DNA of 64,000 bases from GCA-2706205 sp964215955 (GCA_964215955.1 CAXPDR010000014.1:124001-188000), one strand, 5' to 3'; positions 8,004 through 17,051 are shown, numbered from the stretch's first letter. The notes: generated by a model not told the origin, from the letters alone. Numbers and translations: made by a program.

Positions 8004-9107
8004 ATGCCTTGGTTTCTCGTTCCTATTTTCTTTTTTTTCTTTTTGTTCATTTATCTTTGTTATTTTCTCTATCGTAAATGGCAAATTAAACGACTTCCAT
8101 ATTACGGAGAAATTCCTCATAACATTAAAGTTTCTTATTCCCATTTAAACAGTATTCAAAAAGGAGTACGTTTAGAAAATATTTTTGATGCTGGCTATAT
8201 AGTCCATGGGACTTTTGTAGGGGATGACCCATTTCATATCAATAATTATTTAGAAATTATCCTGCCTCAATTTTCAAAGAAAATCTCGCAAACAATTAGA
8301 CTGGCCATTAAAAATCAAAATAACTTTATGGCAAAAGACTTAGGGAATTTCACCTTAGAACATGAAAAACTAGTGAGCGAATTTTTATTAGGAGGGAAAA
8401 AATGTAAAAATTTGGTCTGGTCTTCAGCTAACTCTCATCTGGCAAGAATGAAAGGCTTGCAGAACTTAATTCTAGATTTAAGTCAAATGAAAGATAAAAC
8501 CAAAGTCATACTTATAGGTCATAGTCATGCTGGACAAATTTTTGCACTTTTAACTCAAGTTTTAGAAAAGGAAAAAAGATTGTTTGAATTCCTTGAGGCC
8601 ATAGAAGAAACAGATTTGGATTTGTATAAAAAAGCTTTAAAACAAGTAAAAAAACTTAAATTGACTATTGTTACCATGGGGACTCCTGTTCGCTATAAAT
8701 GGCAAGAAGTAGAAAAGATCAATATCATTCATATTATTAATCATCGAAAGAATATCCCTTTTGGAGGTGATTATAGAGGAGCTATATTCACTAGAGATGG
8801 TGATTATATCCAGCAGTGGGGTGTTGCTGGGTCAGATTCTTATCTCACCCATTCTAAAGAAAATAGAATTAATCAAAAATTAGATATTCTCCTTGATGAA
8901 GGAAAAAACTTAGCTGTTCTTAAACGAGAGTTAGGTAAAAAGAAAAGAATTCATAATCTAGGTGAACATTTACTTATTGATTTAGATGACTCAGCTAAGG
9001 GGAAACCAAACTTTTTGGCTACAATCTTTGGTCATGGGACTTATACTCGAATAAAAGTTTTTAAAAAATTATTGATTCATATTATGGTTAAATTAAATGA
9101 GAGCTAA
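8004..9107 (+). CDS. Membrane-anchored alpha/beta-hydrolase-like protein
   Basis: This 367-residue protein starts with a strongly hydrophobic, Phe-rich membrane segment (residues 3-22) followed by YRKWQIKR, giving one N-terminal anchor. The motif KVILIGHSHAGQIFALL carries GHSHAG, a GxSxxG nucleophile elbow of alpha/beta hydrolases. A later VTMGTPVRYKW is typical of lipase/PGAP1-like relatives. The terminal catalytic His may be in one of the C-terminal GHGTYTR or HSKENR segments; I cannot choose between them. It is the third gene of the operon and overlaps the methyltransferase gene by 11 bases. Likely role is ester or thioester hydrolysis at the inner membrane; substrate unknown. Confidence 0.62.
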   Translation: MPWFLVPIFFFFFLFIYLCYFLYRKWQIKRLPYYGEIPHNIKVSYSHLNSIQKGVRLENIFDAGYIVHGTFVGDDPFHINNYLEIILPQFSKKISQTIRLAIKNQNNFMAKDLGNFTLEHEKLVSEFLLGGKKCKNLVWSSANSHLARMKGLQNLILDLSQMKDKTKVILIGHSHAGQIFALLTQVLEKEKRLFEFLEAIEETDLDLYKKALKQVKKLKLTIVTMGTPVRYKWQEVEKINIIHIINHRKNIPFGGDYRGAIFTRDGDYIQQWGVAGSDSYLTHSKENRINQKLDILLDEGKNLAVLKRELGKKKRIHNLGEHLLIDLDDSAKGKPNFLATIFGHGTYTRIKVFKKLLIHIMVKLNES

Positions 9108-9759
9108 TCTAGCAAAACTAGTTCAAGAATATAGTTCTAAAGGAGCTTATGAAAACTCTAGAGATATCGATCGAGAGTTGGGAATTGATACTTATTCGAT
9201 CGAGTTAAAAATTCTTAACAATTATGGCCGAGAAAAAAATACCAATTGGATTGGGCTTGATGAGCAAACGCTGCAGACACCTTATGAAGAGCTGTTTGAG
9301 GTTTTTAATCATTTGAAGGCTTTTAGTTGGAAGACTATAATAGACTTCGGTGCTGCATATGGGAGAGTAGGCCTTGTCGCTAAATTTTTTAATCCAAAAG
9401 CAGAATTTTTTGGATTTGAAAATTTAGAAGAAAGAGCAAGGTATGGGAACAGTACTTTTGAAAAATTTGGTATAACTAATGCAAAAATATTTGAAGAAAA
9501 TGTACTCGGTTTAAATTTCGAACAAATGAGAGCTGATATCTATTTCGTGTATGATTTTAGTGATCTTAAAAATATAAAGTTTTTGCTTAAACAACTTTGC
9601 AAAAAATACACTAATGATGAACCTTTTTTTTTAATTGCTAGAGGAAAGGCGGTAAGAAGCTTAATAATACATGAATTTAGGGAGTTTTATGCTCTCAATG
9701 GTGTTATTCATGGAAAGGAATGGAGTCTTTTCAGTTCCCATATGTCTCTTGAGTCCTAA
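9097..9759 (+). CDS. Class I SAM-dependent methyltransferase-like protein
   Basis: This 220-residue protein has a Rossmann methyltransferase motif I, TIIDFGAAYGRVGLVAKFF, followed by an acidic strand end (EFFGFENLEE) and a motif-IV-like ADIYFVYDFSD. This arrangement suggests S-adenosylmethionine binding. Its start overlaps the hydrolase gene by 11 bases, so it is the last gene of the operon formed by the HvfC-like protein, kinase and hydrolase. The target (small molecule, lipid or protein) cannot be inferred. Confidence 0.68.
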   Translation: MRANLAKLVQEYSSKGAYENSRDIDRELGIDTYSIELKILNNYGREKNTNWIGLDEQTLQTPYEELFEVFNHLKAFSWKTIIDFGAAYGRVGLVAKFFNPKAEFFGFENLEERARYGNSTFEKFGITNAKIFEENVLGLNFEQMRADIYFVYDFSDLKNIKFLLKQLCKKYTNDEPFFLIARGKAVRSLIIHEFREFYALNGVIHGKEWSLFSSHMSLES

Positions 9760-9852
9760 AAAACAAAGGGTTATGAAAAAAAATTAACATTCTTAATACT
9801 GTTTTAATAATGATTAGCTACACTTAGCTAAGAATTGTATTAGGGAGGCTTA

Positions 9853-10236
9853 ATGATTCCAATTGTGATAATTGTAGATGATGAAGTGGCGATTCACAAG
9901 ATTATCAACATAAGTTTTAGAAGGGAAATAAAACTCAAAAAATTTAAGGTTTTAAGCTTTCTAAATGGGGATGAATGTCTAAAATATCTCACCGAACATC
10001 CTGAGGATAGAGATAGTGCCATAATTTTTAGTGATATTAATATGCCCATTCTTGATGGAATCGACCTTGCGAAAAAAGTCACTGAGCTCGAGCCCAATTT
10101 AAAATTCCATCTTCTTAGTGCAAGCACTATAACTCTTAAGGAATTGGCTGAGCAAGGCCTTGAAAGTATCAAGATTTTTAGGAAACCAATCAGTATGGAT
10201 ATTATTAAAGACGAAATTTATCGTATAACAGCATAA
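9853..10236 (+). CDS. Single-domain CheY-like response regulator
   Basis: This 127-residue receiver domain has all key residues: acidic pair in IIVDDE, phosphoacceptor Asp in IIFSDINMPILDG, the Ser of LLSAS at the Thr/Ser switch position, and Lys in IFRKPIS. No output domain follows, so it should act by protein-protein contact or as a phosphorelay intermediate. A strong ribosome-binding site (GGGAGG) precedes the ATG. No kinase is adjacent; two orphan histidine kinases are encoded at 25.8-27.1 and 30.5-31.6 kb. Confidence 0.9.
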   Translation: MIPIVIIVDDEVAIHKIINISFRREIKLKKFKVLSFLNGDECLKYLTEHPEDRDSAIIFSDINMPILDGIDLAKKVTELEPNLKFHLLSASTITLKELAEQGLESIKIFRKPISMDIIKDEIYRITA

Positions 10237-10278
10237 AAACTGATTTACGGTGTTTCTTTGAATGTTTATACTTTGAGT

Positions 10279-11028
10279 ATGAAAAAAATCGGTTTTATTG
10301 ATTCTGGTATCGGTGGCTTCTCCCTTTTACAAGAAATTTTTGAACATAAAGTTGAACTTGAAGCTTTTTATATATGTGATAGAGAAAATGTTCCTTACGG
10401 AGGTAAAGAACAAGATTTTATGCTTAAAAGAACGAGAGTGATGGTCGAACGACTTATTGATAAAAAGGTCGATGCCATTTTACTGGCATGTAATACACTA
10501 ACGGTAGAAACAATTAATGCTTTAAGAAAAGAATATCCCATTCCTTTTATCGGAATAGAACCATATGTTAAATATCCCTTGATTGATGAAGACTTAAATC
10601 ATAAATATGGGCTAATCCTAACACCTGCTACTTTTTCATCTCAAAGGTTTCAATTTTTAAAATCAGAATTTGATAAAGAAAATAAAGTTGTGGCGATTCC
10701 TTTGCCAAATTTAGCTTTAAATATCGAAAGTGCTTTTAAAAACTCAGACCCGAGTGTGTGGTATGGAATTAAAAATGAATTAAACGAAATTAAACATCAT
10801 AGATTTTCTAAGTTAATTTTAGGTTGTACTCATTATCCTTTAATTACCGAGATCATAGAGAAAGAACTGGATTTAGAGTGTATTGATCCTCATAAGAACG
10901 TTATAAAACAGCTTGTAAAGGTCGCGGAACTTAAAGGTGGTGAAGTGTTAACTCCAATTCATGTTAGCTATAATATAGGCGAGAGTTGGAATCAATTATC
11001 AAAAGAAGATCTTTATATTAATTTCTAA
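10279..11028 (+). CDS. murI: Glutamate racemase
   Basis: This 249-residue enzyme interconverts L- and D-glutamate for peptidoglycan. The N-terminus KKIGFIDSGIGGFSLL carries the conserved Asp-Ser motif. The two catalytic cysteines are in LLACNTLTVETI and ILGCTHYPLI, and PYGGK is the usual substrate loop. I start at the ATG at 10279, where family homology begins; an in-frame TTG at 10258 would add seven residues. The length fits MurI (about 260). It converges with the lipoprotein gene, the two coding ends overlapping by four bases. Confidence 0.93.
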   Translation: MKKIGFIDSGIGGFSLLQEIFEHKVELEAFYICDRENVPYGGKEQDFMLKRTRVMVERLIDKKVDAILLACNTLTVETINALRKEYPIPFIGIEPYVKYPLIDEDLNHKYGLILTPATFSSQRFQFLKSEFDKENKVVAIPLPNLALNIESAFKNSDPSVWYGIKNELNEIKHHRFSKLILGCTHYPLITEIIEKELDLECIDPHKNVIKQLVKVAELKGGEVLTPIHVSYNIGESWNQLSKEDLYINF

Positions 11029-12674
11029 TAGCGCCAAACATGGTTTGTTCTGAAAATTTCGCTTCCAATTCCCATATGTAAGCCTGATTTTTTTCCGTGG
11101 CCTACACCAATAGTAAAAATAAGATCAGAGTTCTTAAGAGGCTTTGCGACTTCAAATATATCATTTTTAAGGATATCATTTTTTACATAATCAACATAAA
11201 AACTATGTGTTGCATGATCTGGTTGTCCTTGGAAAGATAAATCAAAAGCTGCACCGTAGATATGATCACTATTTTTTAATTTTGTTCCTTTAGCGACATT
11301 ATTAATATCAATTCCATAAATCCTATTTTGATAACATAAACTTCTATACCATCCTGATATACCCTTTATAGGGTGAATATTTTTGTTTGGTAAAATTCCT
11401 AGTTCTCTTCTTTTTTCAATATCTATTTGGATTTTTTGCAAAACTAGGCCAAGAAGTACTGATCTCGTCCACAAATGATTAGGAGCTAATAATAACTCTT
11501 TATCTGGGTGACATTGCTTAAAATGTTCGTAATAAGTCATATTATTAGCTTTTTTATTGCTTGGTTTATTAACTTTGTCTGGAACTAAAAACTTATCTAC
11601 ACTAGAAGATCCAGCTACACTTTGGATATTTATCCCTGATAAAGTTAAATATCTTGTGAAATCCGTACTGGTATTTTCAAATTTGGAACTATCTAGAAAA
11701 ATTCCTCCTAGGCGATAAATGAGTGCTCCCAAAGTGAAACAGTAAGGGTCATCTTTTAGTCCATTAAAGCATGGAGCATATTGTTTTTCAGCAATCGCTT
11801 TGAATACTTCAGGAATATTAGCTTTCTTTGTTTCAAGTTGTATCTCCGCTAAGACATCTTTGGATTTTTCCATTTGTTGATTGAGTTCTTTTAAGCTTGT
11901 TTGAAGATAGTCTCTATTTTCTTCACTTAATGATGTGAAATTCTCGGCTAATTTTTTCTTAATTGCTGTAATCTCTCTTTTTGAACTCTCAATTTCAACT
12001 TTAAGTCTTGCGTATTCGATGCTAATGAATTTTTTTAGTCTTTCCTCGCTATTGATATCTTGATTGTCGATATAGGTTTTTAATTTTGCAGTCCAAGCCG
12101 AAACGGCCTTATCATAATATTGCTGATACTCAGTTTGGAAAGCGGCTTGTTTTTCTTCCAATGCTTTTAATCGGTTATTTATATAATCAAGATCTTCATC
12201 TGAAGTGTTTTCTGAAATTGAGGTCGTTAGTATTCTTCTCTCATTTAAGAGTTCTCGTTTTATTTCCTTTCTCAGAGCAGTAAAGGCCTCTATGGTTACG
12301 TAGTTATCTTCTTTTTTATCTAAATGTTCTTTAAAATCATTATAGTTATTCTCAAGAGATGAAATTCTTTGTTCTAGTTTTGTCGTTTCTTGTTTAATAT
12401 ATCTCAGTAGATCTGATCTTAATTCATCAATGGTCTGTCTCAAATCTGAGATTTGTTTATCAAAATCGGAATTAGAATCTGTATCACTCTCACTAGATTC
12501 TGTTTTTTCTTTTTCTAGTTTTTCTTTTTCTTTTTCTAAGGCTTCTACTTTTTCAACTAAACTAATGAGTTCTTTACTGTTCTTATTTGCAAGGTCTTTG
12601 GTTTCATCCTTTTTGGGAGCACAAGAACCTAGTAGCAAAATGGTACAAACTAAAAAAATAGTCATCTGTTTCAT
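11025..12674 (-). CDS. Coiled-coil lipoprotein with C-terminal M15-like peptidase domain
   Basis: This 549-residue protein has a lipoprotein signal (MKQMTIFLVCTILLLGSC; lipobox LLGSC). A long, Lys/Glu-rich coiled coil runs from about residue 30 to 290. The C-terminal domain holds HIYGAAFDLSF preceded by SD, which fits the SxHxxGxAxD zinc motif of M15 D-Ala-D-Ala carboxypeptidases/L,D-endopeptidases, and ends with GLHMGIG, a plausible third-ligand His. This suggests an outer-membrane-anchored murein hydrolase on a stalk. I cannot confirm the general-base residue or exclude that the domain only binds peptidoglycan. It is monocistronic and converges with murI. Confidence 0.7.
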   Translation of the reverse strand: MKQMTIFLVCTILLLGSCAPKKDETKDLANKNSKELISLVEKVEALEKEKEKLEKEKTESSESDTDSNSDFDKQISDLRQTIDELRSDLLRYIKQETTKLEQRISSLENNYNDFKEHLDKKEDNYVTIEAFTALRKEIKRELLNERRILTTSISENTSDEDLDYINNRLKALEEKQAAFQTEYQQYYDKAVSAWTAKLKTYIDNQDINSEERLKKFISIEYARLKVEIESSKREITAIKKKLAENFTSLSEENRDYLQTSLKELNQQMEKSKDVLAEIQLETKKANIPEVFKAIAEKQYAPCFNGLKDDPYCFTLGALIYRLGGIFLDSSKFENTSTDFTRYLTLSGINIQSVAGSSSVDKFLVPDKVNKPSNKKANNMTYYEHFKQCHPDKELLLAPNHLWTRSVLLGLVLQKIQIDIEKRRELGILPNKNIHPIKGISGWYRSLCYQNRIYGIDINNVAKGTKLKNSDHIYGAAFDLSFQGQPDHATHSFYVDYVKNDILKNDIFEVAKPLKNSDLIFTIGVGHGKKSGLHMGIGSEIFRTNHVWRY

Positions 12675-12744
12675 AATTAATCCTTTTTCAAATAATTAAT
12701 GATGCAAGGCAATTGCCAAGAATATAACAAGATTTTAATTGTTT

Positions 12745-12757
12745 ATGAGATTCTCAT
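12745..12757. promoter_or_regulatory. Palindrome ATGAGATTCTCAT upstream of serA
   Basis: ATGAGA-T-TCTCAT is a perfect 13-base inverted repeat 59 bases before the serA start. A second perfect palindrome, GGCAATTGCC, lies at 12708-12717 nearer the divergent lipoprotein gene. Either could be an operator for the divergent promoters. This is inferred from symmetry alone. Confidence 0.3.
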
Positions 12758-12815
12758 GTGCAAACAGTCTTAAAAGTGATAAAAATTTAGACAAATGTAT
12801 TTCAAGGATTAGAAG

Positions 12816-14012
12816 ATGCGTATATTACTTTTGGAGAATATTCATTCCATTGCGAAGAAAAGATTAGAAGACTATGGGCATGAGGTTGAACTCTTATCTC
12901 ATTCTCCAGATCCCTCAGAGATGAAAGAACTTTTTTTAAATTATGATGCACTCGGGATACGTTCTAAAACTAAAGTTACCAAAGAAATTATAGAAAATTC
13001 TCCAAATATAAAGGCCATTGGGTGTTTTTGTATAGGAACTAATCAAGTTGATTTAGAAGCAGCTAAGCGAAATGGTACAATTGTTTTTAATGCTCCTCAT
13101 AGTAACACTAGAAGTGTCGCAGAGTTAGTTTTGGCTGAAATGGTTGCACTGGCCAGACAGTTGGGAGATAGAAATAGTTTGGCCCATCAAGGCAAGTGGT
13201 TAAAGTCAGCAGTTGGGGCAAATGAAATTAGAAGTAAAACTCTTGGTATTATTGGTTACGGCCATATTGGAAGCCAAGTTAGCGTTCTTGCAGAAGCATT
13301 TGGCTTAAATGTTATTTATTATGATATAACGAAAAAACTTCCTTTAGGAAATGCAAATCAGAAAGATACATTAGAGGAAGTTTTAAGCGAATCTGACTTT
13401 GTCTCTTTACATGTACCTGAAACTCCTGAAACTAAGAATATGATAGGTGAAACTCAGTTAAAACAAATGAAAAAAACGGCTTATCTTATCAACGCTTCAA
13501 GAGGTTCCGTTGTGGTTATTGAGGACTTAGTAAAACATTTAAAAGATGAATTAATCGCAGGTTGTGCTATCGATGTTTTTCCAAAAGAACCAGCTTCTAA
13601 CCAAGAGCAATTTGTTTCTCCACTACAAGGACTTAAAAATGTTATCTTAACTCCTCATATTGGAGGAAGTACTGAAGAGGCTCAGTATAATATTGGAATG
13701 GAGGTCGCTGAAAGTATTAATCGTTATTTTACTATTGGATCTTCCAGTGGGTCAGTTAATTTTCCAAATATTGAAGTTTCTTCCAATATCAAGGGTAAAA
13801 GAATAGTCAATGTTCACAAGAATGAGCCTGGTGTTCTAGGGGAAATAAATGGGTTAATCTCGGCTGTCGGGGCAAATATTGATGGTCAATTTCTTGGCAC
13901 TGATGAAGAGGTTGGATATTTGATAATTGATGTACACTCAGAAGATGGCCTAGACTTATCTAATAAAATTAAAGGGCTGTCCCGTTCAATTTACACTAGA
14001 ATTATAGGATAG
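12816..14012 (+). CDS. serA: D-3-phosphoglycerate dehydrogenase
   Basis: This 398-residue enzyme makes 3-phosphohydroxypyruvate, the first step of serine synthesis. The NAD-binding motif is TLGIIGYGHIGSQV and the D-isomer-specific 2-hydroxyacid dehydrogenase signature is YLINASRGSVVVIEDL. The catalytic His is in LTPHIGGSTEEAQ. A C-terminal ACT domain (KGKRIVNVHKNEPGVLGEIN) predicts serine feedback, as in the short E. coli-type enzyme (410 residues). A MATE exporter gene starts one base after its stop, so the two are probably co-transcribed. Confidence 0.92.
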   Translation: MRILLLENIHSIAKKRLEDYGHEVELLSHSPDPSEMKELFLNYDALGIRSKTKVTKEIIENSPNIKAIGCFCIGTNQVDLEAAKRNGTIVFNAPHSNTRSVAELVLAEMVALARQLGDRNSLAHQGKWLKSAVGANEIRSKTLGIIGYGHIGSQVSVLAEAFGLNVIYYDITKKLPLGNANQKDTLEEVLSESDFVSLHVPETPETKNMIGETQLKQMKKTAYLINASRGSVVVIEDLVKHLKDELIAGCAIDVFPKEPASNQEQFVSPLQGLKNVILTPHIGGSTEEAQYNIGMEVAESINRYFTIGSSSGSVNFPNIEVSSNIKGKRIVNVHKNEPGVLGEINGLISAVGANIDGQFLGTDEEVGYLIIDVHSEDGLDLSNKIKGLSRSIYTRIIG

Positions 14013-14013
14013 A

Positions 14014-15321
14014 ATGTCCATCGTATCCTCTGTTAAAAGTATTCTTGTATTATCTATTCCAATTATAGTGGGACAATTAGGTCAAATGCTCATTGGTGCA
14101 GGTGATGTCTATATTGCTACCAAATTTTCAACCCATGCCGTGGCAAGTATTGGTGTAGCTGGTGGTATCATAAATCCAATTTTCTTATTTGGTATTGGAC
14201 TTATGATGGGAGTTTCTCCTTCTCTTGCTTTTTTAAGGGGAGAGGGAAAAGAAGATGAAGATCATTTATTTTCCATTATTATTTACTCACTGGCCGTAGG
14301 ACTGCTACTTACAGGGGCTCTACTTATTGTAAATGAATTTATTTGGGTCTTTGGAATAGAGGCAAGTCTCATTGAGTCAATAAATACTTATATTGATATT
14401 GTTGCCTGGTCGATTCCATTTGCCATTGTTTTTCAAGGGATAAAAGAATACTTGCAAGGCTTTGAAAAAGTATTCCTCCCAAATCTATTAAGTATTCTTG
14501 CAGTTTTTTTGAATTTAGGTTTAAATTACTTTTTAGTTTTTGGAGGACTAGGATTTTCTGGCATGGGGGAAGTTGGTCTTGCTTATGCCTCATTAATTAT
14601 TCGGATTATTTTATGTATTGCCATTATCATTTCTATCATTGGAAAGTTTCATATAAAGAAAATATCAAAAGAGCTAATTTCAAAAATTTTTAAGTTTAGT
14701 TTTCCTATTGCCTTCATGTTCTTTTTGGAGGTTCTAGGTTTTGCAACTGTTGCAGTTCTTTCTGGAAAACTTGGTGTCATTGAAGCCGCGGCAAACAATA
14801 TTATTATGACGCTTGCAAGTATTTCATTTATGATACCTCTCTCATTGAGCAGTGCTGTTGCAGTCAAAGTTGGCCATAGTTTTGGACGTAAAGATAAGGA
14901 AGGAATTTTAGAACATATTCGCGGAGTATTAATCACTACAATAATATTCACTATTTGTTCCATTAGTTTTTTTATATTCGCTCCTCAAAAGTTAATGGAA
15001 TTAATTACTAATGATGTCGACGTTATTCAACTTGGAGTTAAATTACTGTTTATTGTAGCCATTTTCCAACTCAGTGATGGTATTCAGGTTGTTTTATCTG
15101 GTGTTCTCAGAGGGATGAATAATACTAAAATTTCGTCTATTATGGTCTTAATTGGTTATTGGATTATCGGAATTCCTACAGGGATTTATTTAACTTTTTT
15201 TGCAGGCTTCGGAGCTGTTGGTTTGTGGAGTGGTTTGGCAATTTCACTGTTTTTAGTGGCGATAACCTTAGGGATTGGCACTGTGAAAGTTTTTAGAGAG
15301 CTTAGATTTGAGAATATTTAA
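14014..15321 (+). CDS. MATE-family multidrug/Na+ antiporter
   Basis: This 435-residue inner-membrane protein has about 12 predicted helices in two related halves. It begins with SIPIIVGQLGQMLIGAGDVY, the usual MATE helix-1 pattern (gQ...ga.D...), and has a second-half counterpart FKFSFPIAFMFFLEVLGFAT. Members export cationic drugs or metabolites using Na+ or H+. It is directly behind serA and overlaps the next small gene by 14 bases; the pairing with serA may be only organisational. The NorM/DinF/DMT-like subfamily is undetermined. Confidence 0.87.
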   Translation: MSIVSSVKSILVLSIPIIVGQLGQMLIGAGDVYIATKFSTHAVASIGVAGGIINPIFLFGIGLMMGVSPSLAFLRGEGKEDEDHLFSIIIYSLAVGLLLTGALLIVNEFIWVFGIEASLIESINTYIDIVAWSIPFAIVFQGIKEYLQGFEKVFLPNLLSILAVFLNLGLNYFLVFGGLGFSGMGEVGLAYASLIIRIILCIAIIISIIGKFHIKKISKELISKIFKFSFPIAFMFFLEVLGFATVAVLSGKLGVIEAAANNIIMTLASISFMIPLSLSSAVAVKVGHSFGRKDKEGILEHIRGVLITTIIFTICSISFFIFAPQKLMELITNDVDVIQLGVKLLFIVAIFQLSDGIQVVLSGVLRGMNNTKISSIMVLIGYWIIGIPTGIYLTFFAGFGAVGLWSGLAISLFLVAITLGIGTVKVFRELRFENI

Positions 15322-15823
15322 ATTAATAGCATTTCTTTTATTTATAGGATTTGTGGTTTTTATTATTAGAGGCGATGCTTTAAACGAAAATAATACAATA
15401 GTGATTAGTAATAAAAATTCCAAAAGAGGGGAGCTACTTATGTACAGAAGCATAACTTCTTTTACTAATCCTGCTGGTATCACCGTTAAAAAGATGATGT
15501 ATAGTCATCTTATTAAGTCTAATTGCAGGCTTAACTGGGATGTTCTTTCTTATCCGAATAAAACATTGGGAACACATTTAAGATTACATTTTAATTTTAT
15601 CCTTGAGGGCTGTAAAATAGCTAAAAAGGAAATTATGATCATTAGTAATTTAATGCTAAAGAAAGTTTTTAAGGAATGGAATCTTCAAGAAATAGGTGAA
15701 GTCGAAATTGATTTGCCAAACTTTTTAAGTACAGAAGGTGACCATTTGATACTTTTAGGGCAAAAGTTTAAATTTTCTCAAGTTAAAAAAGATTCTGTGA
15801 TTTTTCACAAGTTAGGTCATTAA
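15308..15823 (+). CDS. Membrane-anchored protein of unknown function
   Basis: This 171-residue protein begins at a TTG inside the 3' end of the MATE gene, with an N-terminal membrane segment (FKLIAFLLFIGFVVFIIRG) and a periplasmic remainder. No domain is recognised. Its 14-base overlap with the transporter gene suggests translational coupling. The mature part contains two cysteines (SNCRLN and EGCKI) that could pair. Its stop overlaps that of the convergent small gene by four bases. Confidence 0.6.
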   Translation: MRIFKLIAFLLFIGFVVFIIRGDALNENNTIVISNKNSKRGELLMYRSITSFTNPAGITVKKMMYSHLIKSNCRLNWDVLSYPNKTLGTHLRLHFNFILEGCKIAKKEIMIISNLMLKKVFKEWNLQEIGEVEIDLPNFLSTEGDHLILLGQKFKFSQVKKDSVIFHKLGH

Positions 15824-16131
15824 TTTTCTAAGTTTTGTATTTGAGTTTCAATTATTCTTTCAAGCTCTTGATCAATTCTGTCGATCAAAGTTTCAACCTC
15901 TTCATCAATTCGGTCCGACTTCTTTACATTTTCTAAAATTAGTAAATTTTTCTTAAAACTCTTTAAACAATCTAGCGAATTTTCGCTAATTTCAACTTGA
16001 TAGTTTTGGTTAAAATCCTTAAAAATACGCTCAACTTGAGCTGAATACTTAGTCTTTCCTAAAGACTTTAGGTTTAAGGTCAAAATTCGACCTAACTCAA
16101 TAATGGTTGCATGTTGGACTAAAATTTTCAT
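15820..16131 (-). CDS. Small helical protein of unknown function
   Basis: This 103-residue protein has no signal peptide. Its second half is rich in Glu/Asp, Ile and Leu (EEVETLIDRIDQELERIIET), suggesting an amphipathic or coiled-coil helix. There is no clear Shine-Dalgarno sequence and no recognised family. It is kept as a gene because it fills the space between two coding regions and has a plausible protein composition. Confidence 0.5.
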   Translation of the reverse strand: MKILVQHATIIELGRILTLNLKSLGKTKYSAQVERIFKDFNQNYQVEISENSLDCLKSFKKNLLILENVKKSDRIDEEVETLIDRIDQELERIIETQIQNLEN

Positions 16132-16202
16132 AGTAATTAAAATTGTTTTTTTTTGACATTAGTTTAGAATAAACAAGCACAAAATGATAGTCTGGATTTA
16201 AA

Positions 16203-16808
16203 ATGTATAAAATTATTTTTTCTCTGTTTTTTTCAAATATAGTTATATCTTTGTCTTATTCTGCAACTGACAAACTTTCCAATATTTCTGAAGAAATTGA
16301 AAGTTATTGTGGCAAAGGTGCAATCGAGCAAATTTACTCGCAAGATGAATTGAAAGAAAAGATTCAAAAGCTTGAGCTTGGCAACTTAAAGACCCTTATA
16401 AGTTCTAGTTCAGCATCTATGTGTAATAGTGCTTATAGTATCTTAGTGAGGAGACTATCTGAGCAATCATCTAGCGAAGGAATGAAACTAATTAGCAGTA
16501 GTGTTGATAAATGTCGTAGCTCGTTGAACCATAAAAGCTGTGATCATTTTAAGAACAAAAGCTTTGTTTATGAATTAACAACCGTTCTGAGTACGATTTG
16601 TAATCGAGAAAGTTTTGAGGTATTTCAAAAATTGAATTGTCTTTACAAAGAAACTAACTTTAAGAATTGTTCATTATTTCAGGGTTTGAGTAAGGACATC
16701 AATGCCTGTCCTAATTATTATTTTTGGAGAAAAGATTATAGAGATCTCTTTAAACATTATACCAATCCTCGCTGCCAAACTATTAAATTTAAAAAGCTTC
16801 AATGTTAA
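16203..16808 (+). CDS. Secreted cysteine-rich protein of unknown function
   Basis: This 201-residue protein has a signal peptide (FSLFFSNIVISLSYSA) and about ten cysteines spread through the mature chain, ending in LQC. That pattern suggests a disulfide-stabilised exported protein. I recognise no family. The ATG has no clear ribosome-binding site. The gene stands alone ahead of a 297-base gap. Confidence 0.62.
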   Translation: MYKIIFSLFFSNIVISLSYSATDKLSNISEEIESYCGKGAIEQIYSQDELKEKIQKLELGNLKTLISSSSASMCNSAYSILVRRLSEQSSSEGMKLISSSVDKCRSSLNHKSCDHFKNKSFVYELTTVLSTICNRESFEVFQKLNCLYKETNFKNCSLFQGLSKDINACPNYYFWRKDYRDLFKHYTNPRCQTIKFKKLQC

Positions 16809-16959
16809 ATTGACATATTTAATTGGCAGAGGTTTTTCATGTTCTACCGTCTAAGTTATTGAAAATATTGTTTATTTCGTAGGTGGATTTTTTATTATCA
16901 AAAAATTCTGAGTGTTGTTTTAAAATGAATGAAAGAGGTAAGGAGAGAGACCTCGGGAC

Positions 16960-17051
16960 AATTTAAATAAGTGGCCCTTGTTTAAATCCCTTTTATAAAT
17001 AATTACTTACTTTCCAACCAAATCACACAGCAAGGGCCATTTATTTAAATT
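16960..17051. repeat. 92-bp element bounded by a 21-bp inverted repeat
   Basis: The arm at 16960-16980 (AATTTAAATAAGTGGCCCTT then G) and the arm at 17031-17051 are reverse complements except at one position, which would be a G-U pair in RNA. The loop is 50 bases. A smaller hairpin, GAGGT/ACCTC, lies just to the left at about 16935-16954. The element sits in the 297-base gap between two convergent genes, which otherwise holds only a terminator and the space after the left gene. It could be a long hairpin transcript end, a small RNA or a MITE-like remnant. No target-site duplication is evident. Confidence 0.55.

Noticed and set aside
14649..14963. 104-codon open frame on the minus strand
   Set aside because: It is fully inside the MATE gene, which has a clear family match on the other strand.
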